Program-made: the position numbers and the translations under genes
Notes under the pieces: model-generated
Databases searched by the model: none
Told to the model about the DNA's origin: nothing
What the model saw: only the letters and a program-made list of their open reading frames with translations
Assembly: GCF_964340395.1 (NCBI RefSeq)
Contig: NC_135571.1
Coordinates: forward strand, 5,001 to 69,000
From: Glandiceps talaboti
Lineage: Eukaryota > Hemichordata > Enteropneusta > Spengelidae
Length of the DNA stretch: 64,000 nt
Reading direction: 5' to 3'
In this document: piece after piece, positions 1 through 12,800 of the stretch
Layout of the letters: every line of letters starts with the position of its first letter
How positions within the stretch are numbered: position 1 is the first letter of the stretch

Positions 1-325
1 CCTCAGTGGTAACGTTTATTTTGACATTTTGACAACTTAGAAAAACACTCATTTCTCATTATTTTTCGACCACATTTGGTGAGCAGGTAAATTTAGGGTA
101 CCTAACAACATATTGACGGCATTAAACCTAAATTCATTTCTCCTTGAATAAATTAACAGGTTAGTGTTATGCATAAACATATTACCCACAATACAACCTC
201 ATGATGACATTTGACCCCCACAATTTATTCAATCAATGCAAGTAATTTTTATACATCTATCCTTAAGATTGGGTCAAAAAATTCAATCAGGAAGGTACAA
301 AATTAGCATGTTTTCAAATAAAATC

Positions 326-339
326 GCGCCCCCTAGTGG
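326..339 (-). promoter_or_regulatory. CTCF-core-like motif, first of 17 in the satellite
   Basis: The minus strand reads CCACTAGGGGGCGC, matching every position of the CTCF core CCASYAGRKGGCRS. The same 14-mer, in the same orientation, recurs once per unit, about 90 bp after each ATGCAAGTAATT landmark (landmarks at 236, 1645, 2896, 4146, 5396, 6646, 7900, 9150, 10400, 11654, 12904, 14148, 15402, 16652, 17902 and 19152). The partial last unit (near 20652) has one change. The motif match is direct observation; binding is inference. Confidence 0.5.
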
Positions 340-496
340 CAATATTCAGGTAAAAAAGTACTCTTCTTTTGATGACTTTGGCAATGTTCAATACCCAAGA
401 TGGGGCTTCACAAATGTACTTTATTGTTAATGTATCTTTATGAAATTGTCAAGTTACATTGCCAACTAACTTATCTACCCGACACTGAAATTTGGG

Positions 497-516
497 GGGT
501 CAAAGGTCAAAGGTCA
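497..516 (+). promoter_or_regulatory. Triple DR1 nuclear-receptor half-site array, first of 16
   Basis: Three half-sites GGGTCA, AGGTCA and AGGTCA, each separated by a single A, give two overlapping DR1 elements. DR1 is the known binding geometry of HNF4, COUP-TF and RXR heterodimers. The motif is kept in all 16 full units, with only the preceding G-run varying (5 or 6 G). The array ends just before the motif would appear in the 17th unit. Function is inferred only. Confidence 0.4.
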
Positions 517-643
517 AAGTAGTGAGAGCCAGTGCTCAATTTAGAACTTATATCATGAATTTTTTTTCACCATTTACAAATAGAAAATCATAATATCTAT
601 ATAAAGTTATAAACTATATTTAATACCAGAGCAGGGTATGTAT

Positions 644-806
644 TGGTTTTGATAGCAAAATTATCCATGTAGGAAATAACATATACATGTTAGTGTATAC
701 TTTTGACCACCACTGTACTACTAATAGTGCTTTGTTTAAAAAATGGCTTCCAATGGCAAGAGAGTTTGTCATGTCCTATCCAAAACAGAAATCACTTTGG
801 TCCTAA
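644..806. repeat. Edge-unit-only 160-bp segment (left copy)
   Basis: This ~160-bp stretch is present in the first unit and in the last full unit (19558-19720) and missing from every unit between, where the flanking sequences join at 'gtatgtattcgtctatgcc'. It includes 695-717, whose reverse complement starts TACAGTGGTGGTCAAAAG, similar to the ends of Tc1/mariner-type DNA transposons. The likely explanation is one deletion in an ancestral 1410-bp unit followed by amplification of the short form. Confidence 0.8.
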
Positions 807-3800
807 GTCTATGCCTTACTTAACAGTAAGAGTTCAAAGGTGACCACGCAAAATCCTTCAAAATCCCTGTACACCATGAAATATGCACCAAAATTGGAAA
901 TAAGTGAACACTAGAATTTGGAAACCATATTTCTGCAAAAGACTCAGACAAGATATTAAGTGTCTGCTTCATGATCATTAACACGAGTAGTTCAGCACAC
1001 AAAAACTTGTGAAATTCCATAGAAATGTGCCTTTTAAAAATTAAAATTACTTTTCCCCATAGGCTAACATGGTTAAAATAATGTAGAAAAAAATTGAAAT
1101 TCCAAAAACATATTTCCGCTAATCATTGTGACATGCAATTTATGACATTAGTCATTCTAATTAATAAGAGTATTTCAAGACAAAAAAAAACGGTGAATTT
1201 ATATAGATAAATGCCTTTTACAAATAATGACAGTTTTCCACATGTTAACCTAATGGCAAAAAAAACCCAGTCAAACAAACATACTTCTACTAGCCATTGA
1301 GACATGTGATTTAAAACATGAGTCAAGGATATTAATATACACCTATCCTGAAAATTTGGTCAAAGAATACTTACAGGAAATTTTTTTTAAATTGAAAAGC
1401 AAAGCGCGCCCTCAGTGGTAACGTTTATTTTGACATTTTGACAACTTAGAAAAACACTCATTTCTCATTATTTTTCGACCACATTTGGTGAGCAGTACAA
1501 TTTAGTGTACCTAACAACATATTGACGGCATTAAGCCTAAATTCATTTCTCCTTGAATAAATCAACAGGTTAGGGTTATGCATAAACATATTACCCACAA
1601 TACAACCTCATGATTACATTTGACCCCCAAAATTTATTCAATCAATGCAAGTAATTTTTATACATCTATCCTTAAGATTGGGTCAAAGAATTCAATCAGG
1701 AAGGTACAAAATTAGCCTGTTTTCAAATAAAATCGCGCCCCCTAGTGGCAATATTCAGGTAAAAAAAGTACTCTTCTTTTGATGACTTTGGCAATGTTCA
1801 ATACCCAACATGGGGCTTCACAAATGTACTTTATTGTTAATGTATCTTTATGAAATTGTCAAGTTACATTGCCAACTAACTTATCTACCCGACACTGAAA
1901 TTGGGGGGTCAAAGGTCAAAGGTCAAAGTAGTGAGAGCCAGTGCTAGCTCAATTTAGAACTTATATCAAGAATTTTTTTTCACCATTTACAAATAGAAAA
2001 TCATAATATCTATAGAAAGTTATAAACTATATTTAATACCAGAGCAGGGTATGTATTCGTCTATGCCTTGCTTAACAGTAAGAGTTCAAAGGTGACCATC
2101 AAAATCCTTCAAAATCCCTGTACACCATGAAATATGCACCAAAATTGGAAATAAGTGAACACTAGAATTTGGAAACCATATTTCTGCAAAAGACTCAGAC
2201 AAGATATTAAGTGTCTGCTTCATGATCATTAACACGAGTAGTTCAGCACACAAAAACTTGTGAAATTCCATAGAAATGTGCCTTTTAAAAATTAAAATTA
2301 CTTTTCTCCATAGGCTAACATGGTTAAAATAATGTAGAAAAAAATTGAAATTCCAAAAAAATATTTCCACTAATCATTGTGACATGCAATTTATGACATT
2401 AGTCATTCTAATTAATAAGAGTATTTCAAGACAAAAAAAAACGGTGAATTTATATAGATAAATGCCTTTTACAAATAATGACAGTTTTCCACATGTTAAC
2501 CTAATGGCAAAAAAAACCCAGTCAAACAAACATACTTCTACTAGCCATTGAGACATGTGATTTAAAACATAAGTCAAGGATATTAATATACACCTATCCT
2601 GAAAATTTGGTCAAAGAATACTTACAGGAAATTTTTTTTAAATTGAAAAGCAAAGCGCGCCCTCAGTGGTAACGTTTATTTTGACATTTTGACAACTTAG
2701 AAAAACACTCATTTCTCATTATTTTTCGACCACATTTGGTGAGCAGTACAATTTAGTGTACCTAACAACATATTGACGGCATTAAGCCTAAATTCATTTC
2801 TCCTTGAATAAATCAACAGGTTAGTGTTATGCATAAACATATTACCCACAATACAACCTCATGATTACATTTGACCCCCAAAATTTATTCAATCAATGCA
2901 AGTAATTTTTATACATCTATCCTTAAGATTGGGTCAAAGAATTCAATCAGGAAGGTACAAAATTAGCCTGTTTTCAAATAAAATCGCGCCCCCTAGTGGC
3001 AATATTCAGGTAAAAAAGTACTCTTCTTTTGATGACTTTGGCAATGTTCAATACCCAAGATGGGGCTTCACAAATGTACTTTATTGTTAATGTATCTTTA
3101 TGAAATTGTCAAGTTACATTGCCAACTAACTTATCTACCCGACACTGAAATTGGGGGGTCAAAGGTCAAAGGTCAAAGTAGTGAGAGCCAGTGCTAGCTC
3201 AATTTAGAACTTATATCAAGAATTTTTTTTCACCATTTACAAATAGAAAATCATAATATCTATAGAAAGTTATAAACTATATTTAATACCAGAGCAGGGT
3301 ATGTATTCGTCTATGCCTTGCTTAACAGTAAGAGTTCAAAGGTGACCATCAAAATCCTTCAAAATCCCTGTACACCATGAAATATGCACCAAAATTGGAA
3401 ATAAGTGAACACTAGAATTTGGAAACCATATTTCTGCAAAAGACTCAGACAAGATATTAAGTGTCTGCTTCATGATCATTAACACGAGTAGTTCAGCACA
3501 CAAAAACTTGTGAAATTCCATAGAAATGTGCCTTTTAAAAATTAAAATTACTTTTCTCCATAGGCTAACATGGTTAAAATAATGTAGAAAAAAATTGAAA
3601 TTCCAAAAAAATATTTCCACTAATCATTGTGACATGCAATTTATGACATTAGTCATTCTAATTAATAAGAGTATTTCAAGACAAAAAAAAACGGTGAATT
3701 TATATAGATAAATGCCTTTTACAAATAATGACAGTTTTCCACATGTTAACCTAATGGCAAAAAAAACCCAGTCAAACAAACATACTTCTACTAGCCATTG

Positions 3801-6800
3801 AGACATGTGATTTAAAACATAAGTCAAGGATATTAATATACACCTATCCTGAAAATTTGGTCAAAGAATACTTACAGGAAATTTTTTTTAAATTGAAAAG
3901 CAAAGCGCGCCCTCAGTGGTAACGTTTATTTTGACATTTTGACAACTTAGAAAAACACTCATTTCTCATTATTTTTCGACCACATTTGGTGAGCAGTACA
4001 ATTTAGTGTACCTAACAACATATTGACGGCATTAAGCCTAAATTCATTTCTCCTTGAATAAATCAACAGGTTAGTGTTATGCATAAACATATTACCCACA
4101 ATACAACCTCATGATTACATTTGACCCCCAAAATTTATTCAATCAATGCAAGTAATTTTTATACATCTATCCTTAAGATTGGGTCAAAGAATTCAATCAG
4201 GAAGGTACAAAATTAGCCTGTTTTCAAATAAAATCGCGCCCCCTAGTGGCAATATTCAGGTAAAAAAGTACTCTTCTTTTGATGACTTTGGCAATGTTCA
4301 ATACCCAAGATGGGGCTTCACAAATGTACTTTATTGTTAATGTATCTTTATGAAATTGTCAAGTTACATTGCCAACTAACTTATCTACCCGACACTGAAA
4401 TTGGGGGGTCAAAGGTCAAAGGTCAAAGTAGTGAGAGCCAGTGCTAGCTCAATTTAGAACTTATATCAAGAATTTTTTTTCACCATTTACAAATAGAAAA
4501 TCATAATATCTATAGAAAGTTATAAACTATATTTAATACCAGAGCAGGGTATGTATTCGTCTATGCCTTGCTTAACAGTAAGAGTTCAAAGGTGACCATC
4601 AAAATCCTTCAAAATCCCTGTACACCATGAAATATGCACCAAAATTGGAAATAAGTGAACACTAGAATTTGGAAACCATATTTCTGCAAAAGACTCAGAC
4701 AAGATATTAAGTGTCTGCTTCATGATCATTAACACGAGTAGTTCAGCACACAAAAACTTGTGAAATTCCATAGAAATGTGCCTTTTAAAAATTAAAATTA
4801 CTTTTCTCCATAGGCTAACATGGTTAAAATAATGTAGAAAAAAATTGAAATTCCAAAAAAATATTTCCACTAATCATTGTGACATGCAATTTATGACATT
4901 AGTCATTCTAATTAATAAGAGTATTTCAAGACAAAAAAAAACGGTGAATTTATATAGATAAATGCCTTTTACAAATAATGACAGTTTTCCACATGTTAAC
5001 CTAATGGCAAAAAAAAACCAGTCAAACAAACATACTTCTACTAGCCATTGAGACATGTGATTTAAAACATAAGTCAAGGATATTAATATACACCTATCCT
5101 GAAAATTTGGTCAAAGAATACTTACAGGAAATTTTTTTTAAATTGAAAAGCAAAGCGCGCCCTCAGTGGTAACGTTTATTTTGACATTTTGACAACTTAG
5201 AAAAACACTCATTTCTCATTATTTTTCGACCACATTTGGTGAGCAGTACAATTTAGTGTACCTAACAACATATTGACGGCATTAAGCCTAAATTCATTTC
5301 TCCTTGAATAAATCAACAGGTTAGTGTTATGCATAAACATATTACCCACAATACAACCTCATGATTACATTTGACCCCCAAAATTTATTCAATCAATGCA
5401 AGTAATTTTTATACATCTATCCTTAAGATTGGGTCAAAGAATTCAATCAGGAAGGTACAAAATTAGCCTGTTTTCAAATAAAATCGCGCCCCCTAGTGGC
5501 AATATTCAGGTAAAAAAGTACTCTTCTTTTGATGACTTTGGCAATGTTCAATACCCAACATGGGGCTTCACAAATGTACTTTATTGTTAATGTATCTTTA
5601 TGAAATTGTCAAGTTACATTGCCAACTAACTTATCTACCCGACACTGAAATTGGGGGGTCAAAGGTCAAAGGTCAAAGTAGTGAGAGCCAGTGCTAGCTC
5701 AATTTAGAACTTATATCAAGAATTTTTTTTCACCATTTACAAATAGAAAATCATAATATCTATAGAAAGTTATAAACTATATTTAATACCAGAGCAGGGT
5801 ATGTATTCGTCTATGCCTTGCTTAACAGTAAGAGTTCAAAGGTGACCATCAAAATCCTTCAAAATCCCTGTACACCATGAAATATGCACCAAAATTGGAA
5901 ATAAGTGAACACTAGAATTTGGAAACCATATTTCTGCAAAAGACTCAGACAAGATATTAAGTGTCTGCTTCATGATCATTAACACGAGTAGTTCAGCACA
6001 CAAAAACTTGTGAAATTCCATAGAAATGTGCCTTTTAAAAATTAAAATTACTTTTCTCCATAGGCTAACATGGTTAAAATAATGTAGAAAAAAATTGAAA
6101 TTCCAAAAAAATATTTCCACTAATCATTGTGACATGCAATTTATGACATTAGTCATTCTAATTAATAAGAGTATTTCAAGACAAAAAAAAACGGTGAATT
6201 TATATAGATAAATGCCTTTTACAAATAATGACAGTTTTCCACATGTTAACCTAATGGCAAAAAAAAACCAGTCAAACAAACATACTTCTACTAGCCATTG
6301 AGACATGTGATTTAAAACATAAGTCAAGAATATTAATATACACCTATCCTGAAAATTTGGTCAAAGAATACTTACAGGAAATTTTTTTTAAATTGAAAAG
6401 CAAAGCGCGCCCTCAGTGGTAACGTTTATTTTGACATTTTGACAACTTAGAAAAACACTCATTTCTCATTATTTTTCGACCACATTTGGTGAGCAGTACA
6501 ATTTAGTGTACCTAACAACATATTGACGGCATTAAGCCTAAATTCATTTCCCCTTGAATAAATCAACTGGTTAGGGTTATGCATAAACATATTACCCACA
6601 ATACAACCCTATGATGACATTTGACCCCCAAAATTCATTCAATCAATGCAAGTAATTTTTATACATCTATCCTTAAGATTGGGTCAAAAAATTCAATCAG
6701 GAAGGTACAAAATTAGTCTGTTTTCAAATAAATTCGCGCCCCCTAGTGGCAATATTCAGGTAAAAAAGTACTCTTCTTTAGATGACTTTGGCAATGTTCA

Positions 6801-9800
6801 ATACCCAACATGGGGCTTCACAAATGTACTTTATTGTTAATGTATCTTTATGAAATTGTCAAGTTACATTGCCAACTAACTTATCTACCCGACACTGAAA
6901 TTGGGGGGTCAAAGGTCAAAGGTCAAAGTAGTGAGAGCCAGTGCTAGCTCAATTTAGAACTTATATCAAGAATTTTTTTTCACCATTTACAAATAGAAAA
7001 TCATAATATCTATAGAAAGTTATAAACTATATTTAATACCAGAGCAGGGTATGTATTCGTCTATGCCTTGCTTAACAGTAAGAGTTCAAAGGTGACCATC
7101 AAAATCCTTCAAAATCCCTGTACACCATGAAATATGCACCAAAATTGGAAATAAGTGAACACTAGAATTTGGAAACCATATTTCTGCAAAAGACTCAGAC
7201 AAGATATTAAGTGTCTGCTTCATGATCATTAACACGAGTAGTTCAGCACACAAAAACTTGTGAAATTCCATAGAAATGTGCCTTTTAAAAATTAAAATTA
7301 CTTTTCTCCATAGGCTAACATGGTTAAAATAATGTAGAAAAAAATTGAAATTCCAAAAAAATATTTCCACTAATCATTGTGACATGCAATTTATGACATT
7401 AGTCATTCTAATTAATAAGAGTATTTCAAGACAAAAAAAACCGGTGAATTTATATAGATAAATGCCTTTTACAAATAATGACAGTTTTCCACATGTTAAC
7501 CTAATGGCAAAAAAAACCCAGTCAAACAAACATACTTCTACTAACCATTGAGACATGTGATTTAAAACATAAGTCAAGGATATTAATATACACCTATCCT
7601 GAAAATTTGGTCAAAGAATACTTTAATACAGGAAATTTTTTTTAAATTGAAAAGCAAAGCACGCCCTCAGTGGTAACGTTTACTTTGACATTTTGACAAC
7701 TTAGAAAAACACTCATTTCTCATTATTTTTCGACCACATTTGGTGAGCAGTACAATTTAGTGTACCTAACAACATATTGACGGCATTAAGCCTAAATTCA
7801 TTTCTCCTTGAATAAATCAACAGGTTAGGGTTATGCATAAACATATTACCCACAATACAACCTCATGATTACATTTGACCCCCAAAATTTATTCAATCAA
7901 TGCAAGTAATTTTTATACATCTATCCTTAAGATTGGGTCAAAGAATTCAATCAGGAAGGTACAAAATTAGCCTGTTTTCAAATAAAATCGCGCCCCCTAG
8001 TGGCAATATTCAGGTAAAAAAGTACTCTTCTTTTGATGACTTTGGCAATGTTCAATACCCAACATGGGGCTTCACAAATGTACTTTATTGTTAATGTATC
8101 TTTATGAAATTGTCAAGTTACATTGCCAACTAACTTATCTACCCGACACTGAAATTGGGGGGTCAAAGGTCAAAGGTCAAAGTAGTGAGAGCCAGTGCTA
8201 GCTCAATTTAGAACTTATATCAAGAATTTTTTTTCACCATTTACAAATAGAAAATCATAATATCTATAGAAAGTTATAAACTATATTTAATACCAGAGCA
8301 GGGTATGTATTCGTCTATGCCTTGCTTAACAGTAAGAGTTCAAAGGTGACCATCAAAATCCTTCAAAATCCCTGTACACCATGAAATATGCACCAAAATT
8401 GGAAATAAGTGAACACTAGAATTTGGAAACCATATTTCTGCAAAAGACTCAGACAAGATATTAAGTGTCTGCTTCATGATCATTAACACGAGTAGTTCAG
8501 CACACAAAAACTTGTGAAATTCCATAGAAATGTGCCTTTTAAAAATTAAAATTACTTTTCTCCATAGGCTAACATGGTTAAAATAATGTAGAAAAAAATT
8601 GAAATTCCAAAAAAATATTTCCACTAATCATTGTGACATGCAATTTATGACATTAGTCATTCTAATTAATAAGAGTATTTCAAGACAAAAAAAAACGGTG
8701 AATTTATATAGATAAATGCCTTTTACAAATAATGACAGTTTTCCACATGTTAACCTAATGGCAAAAAAAAACCAGTCAAACAAACATACTTCTACTAGCC
8801 ATTGAGACATGTGATTTAAAACATAAGTCAAGGATATTAATATACACCTATCCTGAAAATTTGGTCAAAGAATACTTACAGGAAATTTTTTTTAAATTGA
8901 AAAGCAAAGCGCGCCCTCAGTGGTAACGTTTATTTTGACATTTTGACAACTTAGAAAAACACTCATTTCTCATTATTTTTCGACCACATTTGGTGAGCAG
9001 TACAATTTAGTGTACCTAACAACATATTGACGGCATTAAGCCTAAATTCATTTCTCCTTGAATAAATCAACAGGTTAGTGTTATGCATAAACATATTACC
9101 CACAATACAACCTCATGATTACATTTGACCCCCAAAATTTATTCAATCAATGCAAGTAATTTTTATACATCTATCCTTAAGATTGGGTCAAAGAATTCAA
9201 TCAGGAAGGTACAAAATTAGCCTGTTTTCAAATAAAATCGCGCCCCCTAGTGGCAATATTCAGGTAAAAAAGTACTCTTCTTTTGATGACTTTGGCAATG
9301 TTCAATACCCAACATGGGGCTTCACAAATGTACTTTATTGTTAATGTATCTTTATGAAATTGTCAAGTTACATTGCCAACTAACTTATCTACCCGACACT
9401 GAAATTGGGGGGTCAAAGGTCAAAGGTCAAAGTAGTGAGAGCCAGTGCTAGCTCAATTTAGAACTTATATCAAGAATTTTTTTTCACCATTTACAAATAG
9501 AAAATCATAATATCTATAGAAAGTTATAAACTATATTTAATACCAGAGCAGGGTATGTATTCGTCTATGCCTTGCTTAACAGTAAGAGTTCAAAGGTGAC
9601 CATCAAAATCCTTCAAAATCCCTGTACACCATGAAATATGCACCAAAATTGGAAATAAGTGAACACTAGAATTTGGAAACCATATTTCTGCAAAAGACTC
9701 AGACAAGATATTAAGTGTCTGCTTCATGATCATTAACACGAGTAGTTCAGCACACAAAAACTTGTGAAATTCCATAGAAATGTGCCTTTTAAAAATTAAA

Positions 9801-12800
9801 ATTACTTTTCTCCATAGGCTAACATGGTTAAAATAATGTAGAAAAAAATTGAAATTCCAAAAAAATATTTCCACTAATCATTGTGACATGCAATTTATGA
9901 CATTAGTCATTCTAATTAATAAGAGTATTTCAAGACAAAAAAAACCGGTGAATTTATATAGATAAATGCCTTTTACAAATAATGACAGTTTTCCACATGT
10001 TAACCTAATGGCAAAAAAAACCCAGTCAAACAAACATACTTCTACTAGCCATTGAGACATGTGATTTAAAACATAAGTCAAGAATATTAATATACACCTA
10101 TCCTGAAAATTTGGTCAAAGAATACTTACAGGAAATTTTTTTTAAATTGAAAAGCAAAGCGCGCCCTCAGTGGTAACGTTTATTTTGACATTTTGACAAC
10201 TTAGAAAAACACTCATTTCTCATTATTTTTCGACCACATTTGGTGAGCAGTACAATTTAGTGTACCTAACAACATATTGACGGCATTAAGCCTAAATTCA
10301 TTTCCCCTTGAATAAATCAACTGGTTAGGGTTATGCATAAACATATTACCCACAATACAACCCTATGATGACATTTGACCCCCAAAATTCATTCAATCAA
10401 TGCAAGTAATTTTTATACATCTATCCTTAAGATTGGGTCAAAAAATTCAATCAGGAAGGTACAAAATTAGTCTGTTTTCAAATAAATTCGCGCCCCCTAG
10501 TGGCAATATTCAGGTAAAAAAGTACTCTTCTTTAGATGACTTTGGCAATGTTCAATACCCAACATGGGGCTTCACAAATGTACTTTATTGTTAATGTATC
10601 TTTATGAAATTGTCAAGTTACATTGCCAACTAACTTATCTACCCGACACTGAAATTGGGGGGTCAAAGGTCAAAGGTCAAAGTAGTGAGAGCCAGTGCTA
10701 GCTCAATTTAGAACTTATATCAAGAATTTTTTTTCACCATTTACAAATAGAAAATCATAATATCTATAGAAAGTTATAAACTATATTTAATACCAGAGCA
10801 GGGTATGTATTCGTCTATGCCTTGCTTAACAGTAAGAGTTCAAAGGTGACCATCAAAATCCTTCAAAATCCCTGTACACCATGAAATATGCACCAAAATT
10901 GGAAATAAGTGAACACTAGAATTTGGAAACCATATTTCTGCAAAAGACTCAGACAAGATATTAAGTGTCTGCTTCATGATCATTAACACGAGTAGTTCAG
11001 CACACAAAAACTTGTGAAATTCCATAGAAATGTGCCTTTTAAAAATTAAAATTACTTTTCTCCATAGGCTAACATGGTTAAAATAATGTAGAAAAAAATT
11101 GAAATTCCAAAAAAATATTTCCACTAATCATTGTGACATGCAATTTATGACATTAGTCATTCTAATTAATAAGAGTATTTCAAGACAAAAAAAACCGGTG
11201 AATTTATATAGATAAATGCCTTTTACAAATAATGACAGTTTTCCACATGTTAACCTAATGGCAAAAAAAACCCAGTCAAACAAACATACTTCTACTAACC
11301 ATTGAGACATGTGATTTAAAACATAAGTCAAGGATATTAATATACACCTATCCTGAAAATTTGGTCAAAGAATACTTTAATACAGGAAATTTTTTTTAAA
11401 TTGAAAAGCAAAGCGCGCCCTCAGTGGTAACGTTTACTTTGACATTTTGACAACTTAGAAAAACACTCATTTCTCATTATTTTTCGACCACATTTGGTGA
11501 GCAGTACAATTTAGTGTACCTAACAACATATTGACGGCATTAAGCCTAAATTCATTTCTCCTTGAATAAATCAACAGGTTAGGGTTATGCATAAACATAT
11601 TACCCACAATACAACCTCATGATTACATTTGACCCCCAAAATTTATTCAATCAATGCAAGTAATTTTTATACATCTATCCTTAAGATTGGGTCAAAGAAT
11701 TCAATCAGGAAGGTACAAAATTAGCCTGTTTTCAAATAAAATCGCGCCCCCTAGTGGCAATATTCAGGTAAAAAAGTACTCTTCTTTTGATGACTTTGGC
11801 AATGTTCAATACCCAACATGGGGCTTCACAAATGTACTTTATTGTTAATGTATCTTTATGAAATTGTCAAGTTACATTGCCAACTAACTTATCTACCCGA
11901 CACTGAAATTGGGGGGTCAAAGGTCAAAGGTCAAAGTAGTGAGAGCCAGTGCTAGCTCAATTTAGAACTTATATCAAGAATTTTTTTTCACCATTTACAA
12001 ATAGAAAATCATAATATCTATAGAAAGTTATAAACTATATTTAATACCAGAGCAGGGTATGTATTCGTCTATGCCTTGCTTAACAGTAAGAGTTCAAAGG
12101 TGACCATCAAAATCCTTCAAAATCCCTGTACACCATGAAATATGCACCAAAATTGGAAATAAGTGAACACTAGAATTTGGAAACCATATTTCTGCAAAAG
12201 ACTCAGACAAGATATTAAGTGTCTGCTTCATGATCATTAACACGAGTAGTTCAGCACACAAAAACTTGTGAAATTCCATAGAAATGTGCCTTTTAAAAAT
12301 TAAAATTACTTTTCTCCATAGGCTAACATGGTTAAAATAATGTAGAAAAAAATTGAAATTCCAAAAAAATATTTCCACTAATCATTGTGACATGCAATTT
12401 ATGACATTAGTCATTCTAATTAATAAGAGTATTTCAAGACAAAAAAAACCGGTGAATTTATATAGATAAATGCCTTTTACAAATAATGACAGTTTTCCAC
12501 ATGTTAACCTAATGGCAAAAAAAAAACAGTCAAACAAACATACTTCTACTAGCCATTGAGACATGTGATTTAAAACATAAGTCAAGGATATTAATATACA
12601 CCTATCCTGAAAATTTGGTCAAAGAATACTTACAGGAAATTTTTTTTAAATTGAAAAGCAAAGCGCGCCCTCAGTGGTAACGTTTATTTTGACATTTTGA
12701 CAACTTAGAAAAACACTCATTTCTCATTATTTTTCGACCACATTTGGTGAGCAGTACAATTTAGTGTACCTAACAACATATTGACGGCATTAAGCCTAAA

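Noticed and set aside
1571-1582. Telomere-like GGTTAGGGTTA in several satellite units
   Set aside because: Only about one and a half TTAGGG repeats, and many units read GGTTAGTGTTA. Too short to mean telomere origin.
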